Source: Mesotaenium endlicherianum
Taxonomy: Eukaryota > Streptophyta > Zygnematophyceae > Zygnematales > Mesotaeniaceae
NCBI GenBank assembly: GCA_009602735.1
Contig: WELA01011136.1
Span: 335,911 to 399,910 of the forward strand
DNA length: 64,000 nucleotides
Direction: 5' to 3'
This document shows, one piece after another, positions 47,714-59,600 of this stretch; position 1 is the first letter of the stretch, and each line of letters starts with the position of its first letter. Below the pieces are notes generated by a model. It did no database searches and was not told where the DNA came from. It worked only from the letters and a program-made list of their open reading frames with translations. A program made the position numbers and the translations under genes.

Positions 47714-48486
47714 TGAAATGAATCGACTTACCAAATAGGCGATTAACAATTAATAAAGATCTTTATATCAGCAAGTAATCTTTATGGTAATTTCCGTTAA
47801 CTGGTTAAACGGCAAAGGACAATACACTAGCAGTGAATAATACTCGTAAGTCAAATGCGAGTAAACTAGCATCAATAATGCAAATCAGTAAACTCATACA
47901 TAAGCAAGGTTAGAAGACAGTGCGTATCAATGGCTTCTCGCCTTGGATTCAGATCTCTCTCAGTAAGCTGTACAAGAGAGTTGGCCTCGTTTCCGAATGC
48001 CGAACTCGAGAGCAATGCCTAGCATATGTACATGGAATGAGTTTACTGTTCAACGGTCAGTGCGATGGCACCGCCTACCCGGGAGTTAACCACGTTGGTA
48101 GGACCTCGGTTAACCAAATCCACCGCCATCTCCCATCATCCCGAATAGCCATCCATCATGGGGATGTCATCTGGCCATTCAACTAGCAGGTGGTACTTAG
48201 ATGCATATCAAGGCAGTTCGCTGCTACCGAGCACGGAAGTCAGCTGGCTGTCAAAGAATGTGTCAGCAAGCTGACTTAAGTTGACTTCAGCCTTCCAGCT
48301 TTTGGCCGAGTCATTAAACTGATAATTAACTAAAGTTCAGCAGACTGACTACTAACTAAAGTCCAGCAGACTGATTACTAACTAAAGTTCAGCAGACTGA
48401 CTACTAACTAAAGTCCAGCAGGCTGAACTAAATTAACTATTATATTTAACTGAATATTATATCTACTAATATACTGATTCATTACA
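47714..48486 (-). repeat. 5' LTR of Element 2
   Basis: 773 bases; ends TGAAATGAATC and GATTCATTACA are inverted repeats. Contains four 26-base tandem units (AACTAAAGTTCAGCAGACTG...) at 48328-48431. Confidence 0.95.
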
Positions 48487-49437
48487 CCGTGCCTCCAGCA
48501 GTCTCCACCAGTTGTCCACCGGCGCCCCTTCTGGCCGCTTGCCTCGCGGGGTCTTCTTTGTCGTCAGCATCCACGTCGCCGCCAGGTGGGTTGTCCCCTG
48601 TTGCTCCTTCTTTCACCCCTTCTTCATTGCAGGGTCTGCTCCTCCTCAGGTCAGTTCCGTCCCCCTCCTTCCTCACCCCTTTCGAACGGCAGGGTGCATT
48701 GCCTCGTAATTTCATGCTTGACAACCACCATGCCTGTCTCCTCATTGCCAGTCTGGCTCCTCGTGTGGTCATCCTTGATACGGGTGCTCAACCGGTCCTC
48801 TTGGGTGCAGTCATGTGTCGACACCTTAACATCACCGCAGCCAATCTCAAACCCTGCCCAAACCGCGTCTCTACCGCCATGTCCTCTATAAACCACACTG
48901 CATATCAAACCCGTCGTCGCATCCCTATCACCCTCAATGCCCACACTCCTGCCGCTGTCACCTTCTACGCCCAATGCATGGTCACCGAGTTCACCGCTTA
49001 TGATATCCTTCTGGGCTAGGAATTTAACTCTCTCATCGGGCTCACTATTCACTTATGGCAAGGGATCGCTACGTATCGGGTTGACTTCGAGTCTCTAGGT
49101 CACCATTTGGGTTATCTTCCCCTCATTCTTACCCATACACCTTCTTCCCTCGCGTGCCCCGTGGCCGCTGCTTTCACAGTTACCATCCAAAAACTTTAGC
49201 CTCAGGGATCTCACCGATCCTTCCTACCTCCTCCTCCATGACTTTGAACCTGATTCTCTTCCTGTATATTCTGCGCAACCTCTCCTACCTCCCCCATTAC
49301 CACCCTACACTATCCCTTCTACTACCCTCCAGCAAATCCACGCAGCCTTACACTGTCCCTCTCCTCCTCCTGTGGTCTCTCCCTCTGCTCCTTCCACTTT
49401 ACCTCCCACACCCTCTCTCCCGGTTGTTAACATTACG

Positions 49438-50420
49438 CCCATTCCGTGGTTGCCTCCTCCCGAGGGGATTACAGTGTTAGACTTGTTTGCAAGAGTGTCC
49501 TCTACGGTTGCTGGTCTCCTGCAGAGTGGACACCGTATTGCCCTCTATTATTACTGCAATGTCAATCCCATTGCACGGCTTGCAAGTCAAACACACCTGG
49601 CTGCTTTACACCTTGCCTTCCCCACATTGCTCCCTACATCCGCATATCACACAGCCTATTCTGCACTTCCCCAGGATATTCGACTCCTACAGCAGGATTA
49701 CTTGCTTGCCATCGGTCTAGTCCACCTTGTTGTCGGCGGTTGGGAGTGTCAGGGTCATTCTCGGGCTGGTAGCGCCAAGGGGCTTGCCGATCCCCGTTCC
49801 CAGTTATTATTTGAGTTGGTTTCGGGTCTTAGGTCTCCTTCAGACTTCCCAGTCCTCTTTGCCGGCATACCTGCTAGAAAATGTTAACTCCGCAGATGAT
49901 GCTTGTGCTCCCATCCATGCTGACTTTCGCACCATCACCTCCATTCTGGGGCCCGGTGTTACCCTCGACGCCGCTGCTATTGGGGCTTACGCCCACCGTT
50001 TGCGGGTGTTCTGGCAAAACCTTCTGCCTCACACTACCCTCGAGCCTATCCTTCACCACATACACTTGCACCCTCCTCGCATCACTGTTTCCTCCATCTT
50101 GGTCCCTCACCGTTGCCCCATGGAAGTCAGGCGCCCCGACCACTCTTCTTTCTGTCAAGTCAAGTTCCCTGGCCACCCTCGGGCCGCGTTTCCCACACTC
50201 GTCAGCCGTTCCCACTCTTTTGCATTCCGTCTCTATTGTCTTGGCGTGTTCTTTGGTTCCCACACCCTCCAATATGTTGAGCCCTTCGCGTCCGAACGCG
50301 AGCTCATTCTCGGTTTTATTCCCCACGCCACTGCCGGTCCTTCCTTATACTCCGCTCAGCGGTGCCAACTCCTCGGTCGGGTCATGGATATTCATGCTCT
50401 CACATGGCTTTTCTCTGTCC
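49438..50420 (+). pseudogene. Cytosine-5 DNA methyltransferase domain of Element 1 (fossil)
   Basis: Motifs in canonical order: motif I ITVLDLFA (about 49470), LPQDIRLLQQDYL followed by the motif IV block VVGGWECQGHSRAG and LADPRSQLLFELV (49732-49830), motif VI ENV (about 49870), a DAAAIGAYAHRLRVFWQNL block (about 49968-50030), FASERELILGF (about 50290) and motif X QRCQLLGRVMDIHALTWLF (about 50360-50415). C5 methyltransferases transfer a methyl group from S-adenosylmethionine to cytosine. Retroelement-borne members of this family have been reported in charophyte algae and dinoflagellates. The domain lies between protease and reverse transcriptase, so it would have been part of the polyprotein. 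Broken, like the rest of the element. Confidence 0.82.
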
Positions 50421-53400
50421 TCCCTGTCCTCAATGCTCAACTTCCTGACCCTTTCCTCCACAATCTAGCCTACCACTTACATGCTTTCGGTTGGGGGGGG
50501 GGTTTCCGTCAGAATTCTTAATGCGTGCATAGCAGTTACAGTCCTCAGACCCCTCATCTGATACTTCCGCATCCAAACCTAAGGACGGGTGAGATTTGGA
50601 TACACAGTTAACTAAGGAAGAAACCTTACAATTTACTACAATGCTTGAGCGGAACGAGGCTTGTTTTGCACGGTCGGTCATGGATTTAGGAAGGTGTACG
50701 GTATCTCAATTCACCATCGCTCTCACTACCACAGAATCGGTATTTCTGAGGGATTATCGGCACGCTGAAGTTGAACATGATATATGCGAGAAAAAGTTAC
50801 TGAGTTGTTAAAGGCTGATATGATTGAGGAGTCGATGTTGGATTTTGCGGCCCCCACTGTTATGCCTGCTAAGAAGGATGCAATGGATAAGTATACAGAA
50901 GAATGTATGTGTGGGGATTATCGGGGACTTAACGTTGTTTCAGAATTGGATCGCTATCCCATAACTGTGCCAGAGAATATCTTTGATGTTCTTGAGGACG
51001 CCAGCGTTTTCAGTGTGTTCGACCTGCGTTAGGGGTTTAACTAGATCCTGATTGATTCCAAGGATAAACATAAGACGGCCTTTTGGGCAAACCGTCGTTT
51101 GTACCAGTGGAAGGTCATGCCGTTTGGGTTAAAGAACGCACCTGCACGTTTCCAGCGCATTATGAACCGAGTGCTTAGTAGGTTGCCTTTTGCTCGTTGT
51201 TACATTGATGATGTGCTCATTTTCAGTCATACGGTAGAGGAACACTTGACACACGTTGAACACGTCCTACAATGCTTGAGGTCTACGGGTTTGAAGTGTC
51301 ATCTAGGGAAATGTAAGATTGCAATCCTTTCAATGCCTTACCTTGGTCACCATATCGTCCCTGGGGGGTTAACACCGCAACAAGTTAAGGTTGATGCTAT
51401 TCGCCGACTGCTAGGTTGAGGGCCTACATGGGGATCACTAGGTATTATCGTCGTTTTTGCCCTGATTTTAGTGCGATCGCCGCGACTCTGAATGAACTTC
51501 TAAAGAAGGATGTGTCTTGGAAATGGACTAGTGAACGTTAGGTAGCTTTTGACAAATTGAAGGACCTCCTCTCCTCTGCCCCTACCTTGCGCAGACCAGA
51601 TTAGAGTAAGCCATTCTCCCTTCACACTGATTTGAGTCATCTCGGGTTGGGGGTTGTGCTTGCTCAGGAGGATGAGGAAGGTCATGAATGTGTTGTCGCT
51701 TACGCTAGCCGTAGTAACAATTTTGCTGAGCGTAATTACAATTCATATGCAGGGGAATGTTCGGCTGCAGTTTGGGCTGTGGTGCATTTTTTCCCCTACC
51801 TCTATGGTACCCACTTCACACTTATCACCGATCACCAACCCCTTAAAATGGCTGATGACCAACCAGAAACTCACGGGTAAACATGCTCGCTGGGCTCTTA
51901 TACTTCAGGATTACGATTTCACCATTGAACATAAGGCTGGGTTAAGTAACCAGGATGCAGATGGCCTCAGTCGTAACCATGACCCCTCGGAAATTGATCT
52001 TACCGTGGCTCGTTTTGCGTCTAGCAAGCAGGAACATATTCTACCAGCTTGGCATGCTGCATATCACCTGGGTCTTCTCTTGATCCCTGTGGGTGCGTGT
52101 GTTGTCAGTCCAACTGTTCCCCCACGTGAGGTGCTCGATGTGTGGCTGATGCTGCTGTGATGGGGTATTTGCGCACCCAGACTAGGTCTTCTCCTCTTTC
52201 GTCGCGAGAACGCGATCGGGTCTTGCATCGTTGTGTTCAATATCACTGGCACGAAGGGACTTTACTACGTATCTTTCCTCGTCACACTCAAGTCGTCCCT
52301 CCCCCTTCGGCACGCATACCTCTTATTCGCAAGATACACGAAGAGTCTGGGCACTTCGGGGTTAAACGCACAAGTTCTCTTTTGCAAACCGAGTTCTGGT
52401 GGGAGGGTTTAGCAGAATTGATTCTGACGCAAGTTGAGCATAGCTCGTAGGTCGTACAGACCCGTGACTTGTACAAACCCTTGGTTTATACATGAAAGGG
52501 GCAAAGTGCCCTAGTAAGAGCGTACCAACTCACGAGCACCCAACTGGTTGCAATTATACTCTAAAGTGCAACAGCATATCAATAAGAAAGCCTTTTTAAA
52601 TAACTAAACATTTTAACTAGCAAGATGGTGCTCAAAAATGGAATAGGATTGAAGACCTTGTCATTACAAACCCTTAAAATTTACATAAGTGAAAATTGAC
52701 CACAAAAATGCACTCTACAATCCTATGACCTTACATCATCCCCCTCCTCAAGACGCGACGTCCCCTACGCGTTCTGGAGATAACGTCTCAACTTACTCTT
52801 ACAATGAGTCAAGTTGGCCTCCGGCTCCCAAGTGTTGTCGTCTGCATGGTAGCCTTTCCACTTGATCAGATACTCCTTGACAAATCATTGACCCCTCTTC
52901 ACTCGTCAATCGTCGACAATTGCCTCCACTTTGTATTCCAATATATCATCAATCTCAACAAGTGGTGGCGGTGGAGGTCATCGTCATGGATGCCCCTCAT
53001 TTGGATCAACGTATGGCCGCAGGTAACTGACATGGAACGCATCATGTATGCCCTAGTTTGAAGTAGGCTCCAACTTGTAGGCCACTGAGTTCACCTGCTT
53101 GAGCATCAAAAATGGACTTGTAAATCGTACCCGCAGTTTCCTCTTGCTCGTGTAAGGTTCTTTGTTGACAAGAGTATTTTGTCGCCCACATGGAATGACA
53201 CTTCCCTCCGGTGCTTGTTAGCATGCTTGACTTGCTCTTCCAATGTCTTCCGAATACACGTCTTAGCCATGTCCCAAGTTCTGGCCATCTGCTCCATAAA
53301 CGCTTGTGTTGTAGGAACCCGAGTCTCCATGGCCTTCTCAAGCAAGATGTTCCCTGGAAGATATCCTTCTCTCCCACAAATCATAATGAATGGTGACTGC

Positions 53401-53860
53401 ATGGTGGATCCTTGCATGCTGTTGTTGTAGGCAAACTCCAACCATGGCAGCTTCTTGTCCCACTCTGAAGGGTCTTCCATCTCCTAAGCACCTCTTGCAG
53501 AGTTTTATCGACCCTCTCCCTCTGCTCGTCTATCTAAATATGGCAGGAAGTGCTCATACTCAGCTTGGTTCATATCAAAGTAAACAATGACCGCCAAAAG
53601 TTGCTAGTAAACCTTGGATTTCTATCTGAAAAGATCACCTTCGACAACCCATGTAGCATGAAAATTTGATCATGGAATGGTCGTGCCACATCTGTTGTCG
53701 TAGAATTCTTTTTCATGGAAATGAAGTAAGCCATCTTGCTGACTTTATATAAAAAACAACCCATATTACATCGTGCCCTTGACCACTTACTGGCAACAAT
53801 GTGATGAAGTTCTTAGCAATTTGCTCCCAAAGGTACTCTAGAATAGGCAGGGGTTGCAAG

Positions 53861-55090
53861 TGCAATGAATCAATTCATAATTTATTTAATTAATTGCATA
53901 TATAAATATAACACTAAATAAGTATTATGTCAATATACTCACATGTGCGAGTTCATCTAAATGAATATATGTCGATTTAATGCGAGTTTACTTACTTTGT
54001 CAAAAAGGTCAGCAGGATGACTTTTGTATTATAGTGTAGCTTGTTGACTTTGTTGAAAAGGTCAGCAGGATGACTTTTGTATCATAGTATAGCTTGCTGA
54101 AATTTATATAACAGTTATATAAAGGATATAAGATCAGTAGGTTGACATTTAGTAAGCTCGCTTGATATTAGTCAGTCTACTTACCTTCAATACGCTGAGA
54201 ATGTATACATTCATTTAGATTATTATTTGTAGATTGGCACATGTGACCGTAGTATACTAAAAGTTGGGAGGTTGACTGAGATTCGGTAGACCGATGTCCT
54301 ACCAGTGTGGTTAACTCCTGGGTAGGCGGAGCCGTCGTCAGTCAACTAAACGGTTAGGACTTCAGTCAACCGACCAATTAATATGGTCGTTATACCTAGA
54401 TCCATGGGTCCCAACTTAACGAAACGGCGCACCTTGCGCTGTGGTCAACCAGGTGGTCACTAGGTACATAGCAGGCTGGGATCTTGTGGTCCCTCATTCT
54501 GGACGGTAGGCTTCATAGTCGTATTTCTACTTGCAAGTCATGTGTGCACTTTTGGATTCGTTACTATGACCAGCTGTCACGAAAATTGTAATGGCGTCTT
54601 CATGTGTGCTCCAAATCGAGCGAGCTAGGACTCTTCGGAAAGGTCTCGTCAAGATGCATCTGTTGCCGTTGAGTTTGCTAAAGTTATGCCCTTTGACATT
54701 TCGGGGTCTCATAGAGGACAGATTCCATGGTTTTGCAGCTAAGTCAGTTGGATGTGTTTTAGCTACTTTATGGTCATCTGAATGAGAGCGCCTTCGCTAT
54801 TCAGTCCTCTGATGTTGTGTATGTGCTTATACATGCTTGTTTGCCTAGTAGAGAAGAGGCCATGAGTTTCCAAAGGAGAAGCTTTAGTCCTCATGTTCGC
54901 CTCTTTCTTGTGCCTTGTGTTAGTGTGCAACTATGGCACACTACGGTAAGTGAGTCAAGGAGTATAGATGAGTAAACGAAATTCATTATAAGGGCAAAGA
55001 TCGCTCCTTGATTTTACACCCTTCCACCTATCTCTGATATTAAATATTTAAATTGAATGTATTTATTTTGAATAAGCAAGATTCATTTCA
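53861..55090 (+). mobile_element. Solo LTR related to Element 2
   Basis: 1230 bases, ends TGCAATGAATC and GATTCATTTCA matching the Element 2 LTR ends, flanked by the 5-bp target duplication GCAAG (53856-53860 and 55091-55095). The internal block GGTTAACTCCTGGGTAGGCGG (54309-54329) is the reverse complement of CCGCCTACCCGGGAGTTAACC in the Element 2 LTR, so its orientation is opposite to Element 2 as it lies here. It carries a duplicated segment with GGTCAGCAGGATGACTTTTG (54006 and 54059). No internal region remains, as after LTR-LTR recombination. It lies inside Element 3. Confidence 0.88.
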
Positions 55091-55675
55091 GCAAGGTACC
55101 TCCCTTCTTCTGATTTGGCCACATAACATCGCCAAATTCTCAAAGCCTACATAATAGCCAACATCTCCCTCTCGTGTGCTGCAAATTTTGCTCTGCAAGA
55201 CTCAACTTCTTGCTCTCGTATGCTACAGGTTGCAATCCATTACCCTGGTTTTGGAGAAAAATAACTCCCACTACAAGGTTTGAAGCGTTGTGATGATGGT
55301 GAAAGGAAGCTCCGGATTGGTAATTGCTAACATAGGTGCTTGTGTCAACAATTTCTTCATCTTCTCAAAGGCTTGGTGCTCCTTGTCACCCCATAGCCAC
55401 TTTTTGTGCTTCTTCAACATGTTCGTGAGTGGTGCACACATCTTGGCAAACTTCAATGAAGCGTCGATAATAATTTCCAATGCCAAGGAAGCTCCTGAGC
55501 TAATGAATATCAGCAAGTACCGGCCAATCTTTGACTGCTTACACCTTCTTCTGCTCCACCTTGACTCTTGCAATTCCTACTACGTACCCAAGAAAATCGA
55601 CCTCCTTGAGACAGAAGTTGCACTTGCTCAACTTCTCATATAGCTTCTGTTCTCTCAAGACCTCCAGCACCTTTC

Positions 55676-56617
55676 TGTGACATTTCTGCTTTTCGAGAGG
55701 ATCTTTCCTCGGTATTCAAGGAATATTTAATTCAAGTGGAAGGAAAATCTGTATACTTGTGGAAATTGACGAATACTCGAAAGAGCGAAAGTGAAAACTA
55801 ACGTAAAATGTGTGCTTGTGAGAGTTGCACTCACAATGACTCTGCAGGTATTTATACCTGCACAACATGAGGCACTGGAGTGCTTCGAGTCACCACCTAG
55901 GGCACTGGTTCATGTTCAACGAAAACGGTCGAAGGGACGTGTCCCATTCGGCCGAATGCTTGAAACGCGCAGTTGGCCGTTTGGAGACTTTTCGACGATT
56001 TTCGAAAAACCGTTTTGCGCCAAACGGGCGTTTTCGCGTTCTCCCGACTTTCCGAAAAAGTTGCGATTGATTGCGGAGTCGCGTACACATGCTTTCGTCA
56101 TGTACCGGTAGTTTACAAAGCTACTTTGGCCAATCGGTTAGGTGTGAACGTTTCAAACGAAAGTCGCGGGTTCAAATCCGCTCGGATGCAAAGCGACTTT
56201 GCATATTTCGTTTCGTTTGACTTTACGACTGTTTGTTCGTATTAATGATACGACAGTTTCTTCGTATTACGACTAGTCGTAATCCGAAATCTGTGATTGT
56301 CCATTATTCGTAATAATGACAATCAAAATAACTTAATCAAACAATGATTAATTAAATTATCATCTCATAATTATTCAAAGTAACTTTATGAATAATTATG
56401 TCGTACTTTTGCGAAGTAGTCGAATTACGTTACGACGCTTTTTGCAATAGTATCTCGGTCGTTTCGCCAATCGACCGGGAATTAATCGGCACACGTGTGT
56501 GGCGAATAATTCAATGTGATGCAATCATTTATCAAATAACTTATGATAAATAGTATAACGTATTTTAGGTAATTGGGAAAACGTCCCAAATACGCCTAAA
56601 AAGCTCAAATCGTTACA
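55676..56617 (-). repeat. 3' LTR of Element 4
   Basis: 942 bases, preceded (minus sense) by the polypurine tract at 56618-56634. Confidence 0.95.
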
Positions 56618-56634
56618 CTCCTCCCCCTTTAAAA
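56618..56634 (-). promoter_or_regulatory. Polypurine tract of Element 4
   Basis: AAAGGGGGAGGAG directly before the 3' LTR on the minus strand. Confidence 0.88.
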
Positions 56635-59600
56635 GAACTTAACGTCCTCGTTAAGCGTACGTCTTTTAAGTCGTAGATGTGTCGATACTAGCCTTGACTA
56701 GCGGAAAACACTGGTGAGCGATTGGACTATGCATCATCACAGTGACGGAAAAGAGCGATTACTTGGCCGCGTCTCTTTTGCGTTTGTTCCATGGCTTACG
56801 AAGAGCGCTTGGTAGCACACTTGCCTCGGCGCAGAGCTTTTGAGCATCAGCCCATCGTAACCAATATTGTTGGACCAGGTCCTTACAATTAAGTAGGATT
56901 TCGTCCTGAGGTTCGTACGAGTTCCGACTGGAATCGTAATCTAGCCACTTTATCAAAAGCTCCACGCGTGGAGGTTTATGACGAGTGTAGCGGTATCCTA
57001 AGACCTCCTCTACATCCCAGGCCTTATCATCATCGGCGAGTTCCAATTCCGGTGCTTGTGGCTGATAGCGGCGGACCTAAACAGCTTCAGTAAACTGACA
57101 TGGAACATAGGATGCGTTCGCCCCATGGATTTAGGCAAATCCAGTCGGTATGCAACAGGTCCAGCCTTTGCGATAACGATAAAAGGGCCTACCCAGCGAG
57201 GCAGAAGCTTGCGCTTTCCTGGGTGCTTGAGTTGGAGATTTTTAGTTTGCAAAAATACTTTATTGCCAACTTGAAAACATAACTCAGTCCTGTGCGTGTC
57301 AGCAAACTTTTTCTGCCGATCTCGAGCAGCGGCTAAAGGCAGCTTCGCGTTTTTGTGCACCTCTTGAAGAGAATGGACAAAGGCGTGCACTTGGTACTCT
57401 CATGGTTGACAGCCCCGCCTCAGCGTAAACGACGCGCGTGAGAGGAGTGTGCGGATGTCGCCCATAGTTAAGGAAAAATGGAGTTTCCTTAACACTCTCC
57501 TGATAAGCATTATTAAGTGCGAACTCTGCGACTGAAAGGTGGGTATCCCAGTCGTCTTGGCGAGGATTCACATAATGCCTAAGGAACTGTTGCGAAACGC
57601 GGTTCATTCGTTCTGTCTGACCATCGGTCTGAGGATGGAAGCTAGTTGACATCTTAAGTTTCGTGCCGAAATGCGAACAAACTTCCTGCCAGAAGTGGCT
57701 CGTAAATCCACTGTCATGATCACTTATGAATTTTTTCGGCATGCCATGCAACTTGAACACGTGATCTACGAAGAGACGTGCGGTCTCGACGGCATCAAGT
57801 GCTGGGGAAGTGGCCACAAAGTGTACCATCTTAGTGAAACAATCCACGATCGTTAGCACCCCATTGTGTCCTCGATCGGTGGTAGGCAATTCAACGACAA
57901 AGACGAGGCTTATGCTTTCCCAAGGAGCACATGCAAGTTCCAATGGTTGCAACTTCCCAGCGGGCAACGTATTGCTCGGCTTATTCCTCTGACATGTTGC
58001 GCAGTTGATGATGTACTCGGCAACATCAACCTTAAGGGACGGCCAAATGTACCCTCGGAGCAAAGAGTGTGTGGTTTTTGTATTTCCATGATGACCTGAG
58101 TAAGGAGAGTCATGCGCTTCTTGTAGTAGCGCATGTCTTACTCGGCCTTCTGGGACAGCAATGCGCCCATTGTGCCACCAAAAACCGTCCTCAAACGAAT
58201 AGTTTGAGTGTTCTTTCCTTTTATCCATACTGTCCATTGTTACGGCTACACCGTTCAAGCCAGCACCCTGGAGATCTAGGAAAAACGGATCTTTGAGATA
58301 GCCCTCGTGAAATAGTTGATGCAGGTCAAGTATTTCTGAGTTATGCATGCTATCCAAAATCGGGTGTGCCCGCGTCGCCAGGCTGGTTGCGGTCAGACGT
58401 CTGGGGGGGTACAGCAGAATCAAGGGTGGCCACCCTTGAAACCTGACCATTTTGTTCTCGCAAGCTCGCAACAGTCCCCAACATCAAGTGGTGGTGAGGA
58501 ATTCGACTTAGAGGATCAGCAACATTGTTGCGGCCTCGGCGATACGCCCACTCAAAGTGGAATCGATGCAAGAACTCAGACCATCTTGTCTGTCTCCTCG
58601 ATAGCGTTGGCTGAATTTGAAAGAAAGTATTTGGGCAGTGGTCCGTAACCACTGCCAAACCTTTGCAGCCTTCCAAATAACATCGCCAAGTTTTCAAAGC
58701 GTATATGACTGCCCAGAGCTCCTGCTCTGTCGTTGAGTAATTTTGTTCGGCAGGTGTCAGCTTTTGACTCTCAAAACTGATAGGCTGGCCTGCCTGCAGC
58801 AGTACAGCCCCTATTCCAACACCAGACGCATCGGCGACGACCTCGTAAGGCAAGTCGGGATCGGCTAATGAAAGAAGTGGCGCATTCGTGAGTGCATACT
58901 TAATGCGCTCAAACGCATGTTGCGTATTCTCATCCCAAATGAACGTCTTATCTTTCCTTGTCAGAGCAGTGAGTGGCGCGGCCATCACTGAATAACCTTG
59001 CATAAACTTACGAAAGTAGTTAGCAAACCCGAGGAATGAACGTACAGTATGTATATCGGTTGGGACAGGCCAGTCAGCGACACACGCTATCTTGGCTGGG
59101 TCAGGGCGCACCCCTTTCGAACCCACTATATGTCCCAGGTACAACAGTTCATCCTTTAGGAAGGAACATTTCTTGAGCTTAGCGTACAGCTGCTGCTCAC
59201 GAAGGATTTGCAACACCAACTCGAGGTGCTTGTAATGCTCGTCCCTGTTCTTTGAGTAGACGAGGATATTGTCGAGGTAAACCTGGACAAATTTCCCCAA
59301 GTAAGGTGTAAACAAATCGTTCATGGTACTTTGGAATGTCGCTGGTGCATTGGTAAGTCCAAAACTTAGGACTTTGTATTAGAAATGCCCAATAGGCGTT
59401 CAAAACGCTGTTTTGGGGACATCCTCTGGTGTGATTTGAATCTGATGATAGCCTTGGGCTAAATCAAGCGAGGAGAACACGCATGCCCCCTGCAGCGAAT
59501 CAAACAAATCATCAATGCGAGGCAACAAATAGCGGTTCTTGACCGTTATGTTGTTCAGCGCACGATAATCAATGCACATTCTAAGCGTCCCATCTTTCTT

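Larger units (their letters stand above)
39639..48486 (-). mobile_element. Element 2: whole-looking Ty3/gypsy chromovirus with an extra frame
   Basis: LTRs at 39639-40358 and 47714-48486, TG...CA ends, flanked by the 5-bp target duplication CCGTG (39634-39638 and 48487-48491). Transcribed leftwards. The parts are a primer-binding site, gag (47679-46201), pol with chromodomain (46132-42416), an extra frame (42148-40472) and a polypurine tract. The long frames are open throughout, so the element looks whole. The LTRs differ by a few percent by eye plus a tandem-repeat length difference, so the insertion is fairly young. It sits inside Element 1. Confidence 0.95.
36766..52445 (+). mobile_element. 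Element 1: broken Ty3/gypsy-type LTR retroelement carrying a DNA methyltransferase domain
   Basis: Plus-strand parts in order: gag (36766 to about 38270, zinc knuckle CDYCRQKGHLVEKCFLLHP), Pro-rich region (to 39638), [Element 2 inserted at 39639-48486], aspartic protease (48690-49018, VVILDTGAQPVLLG), cytosine-5 methyltransferase domain (about 49438-50420), reverse transcriptase (50600-51420, CYIDDVLIFSHT), RNase H (51450-52000) and the start of integrase (52140-52445, ESGHFGVKRT), where Element 3 cuts it off. The element is a fossil with on the order of ten breaks. Its 5' LTR is not defined and its 3' LTR lies beyond Element 3. It hosts two later insertions, so it is the oldest layer of the nest. 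Confidence 0.85.
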
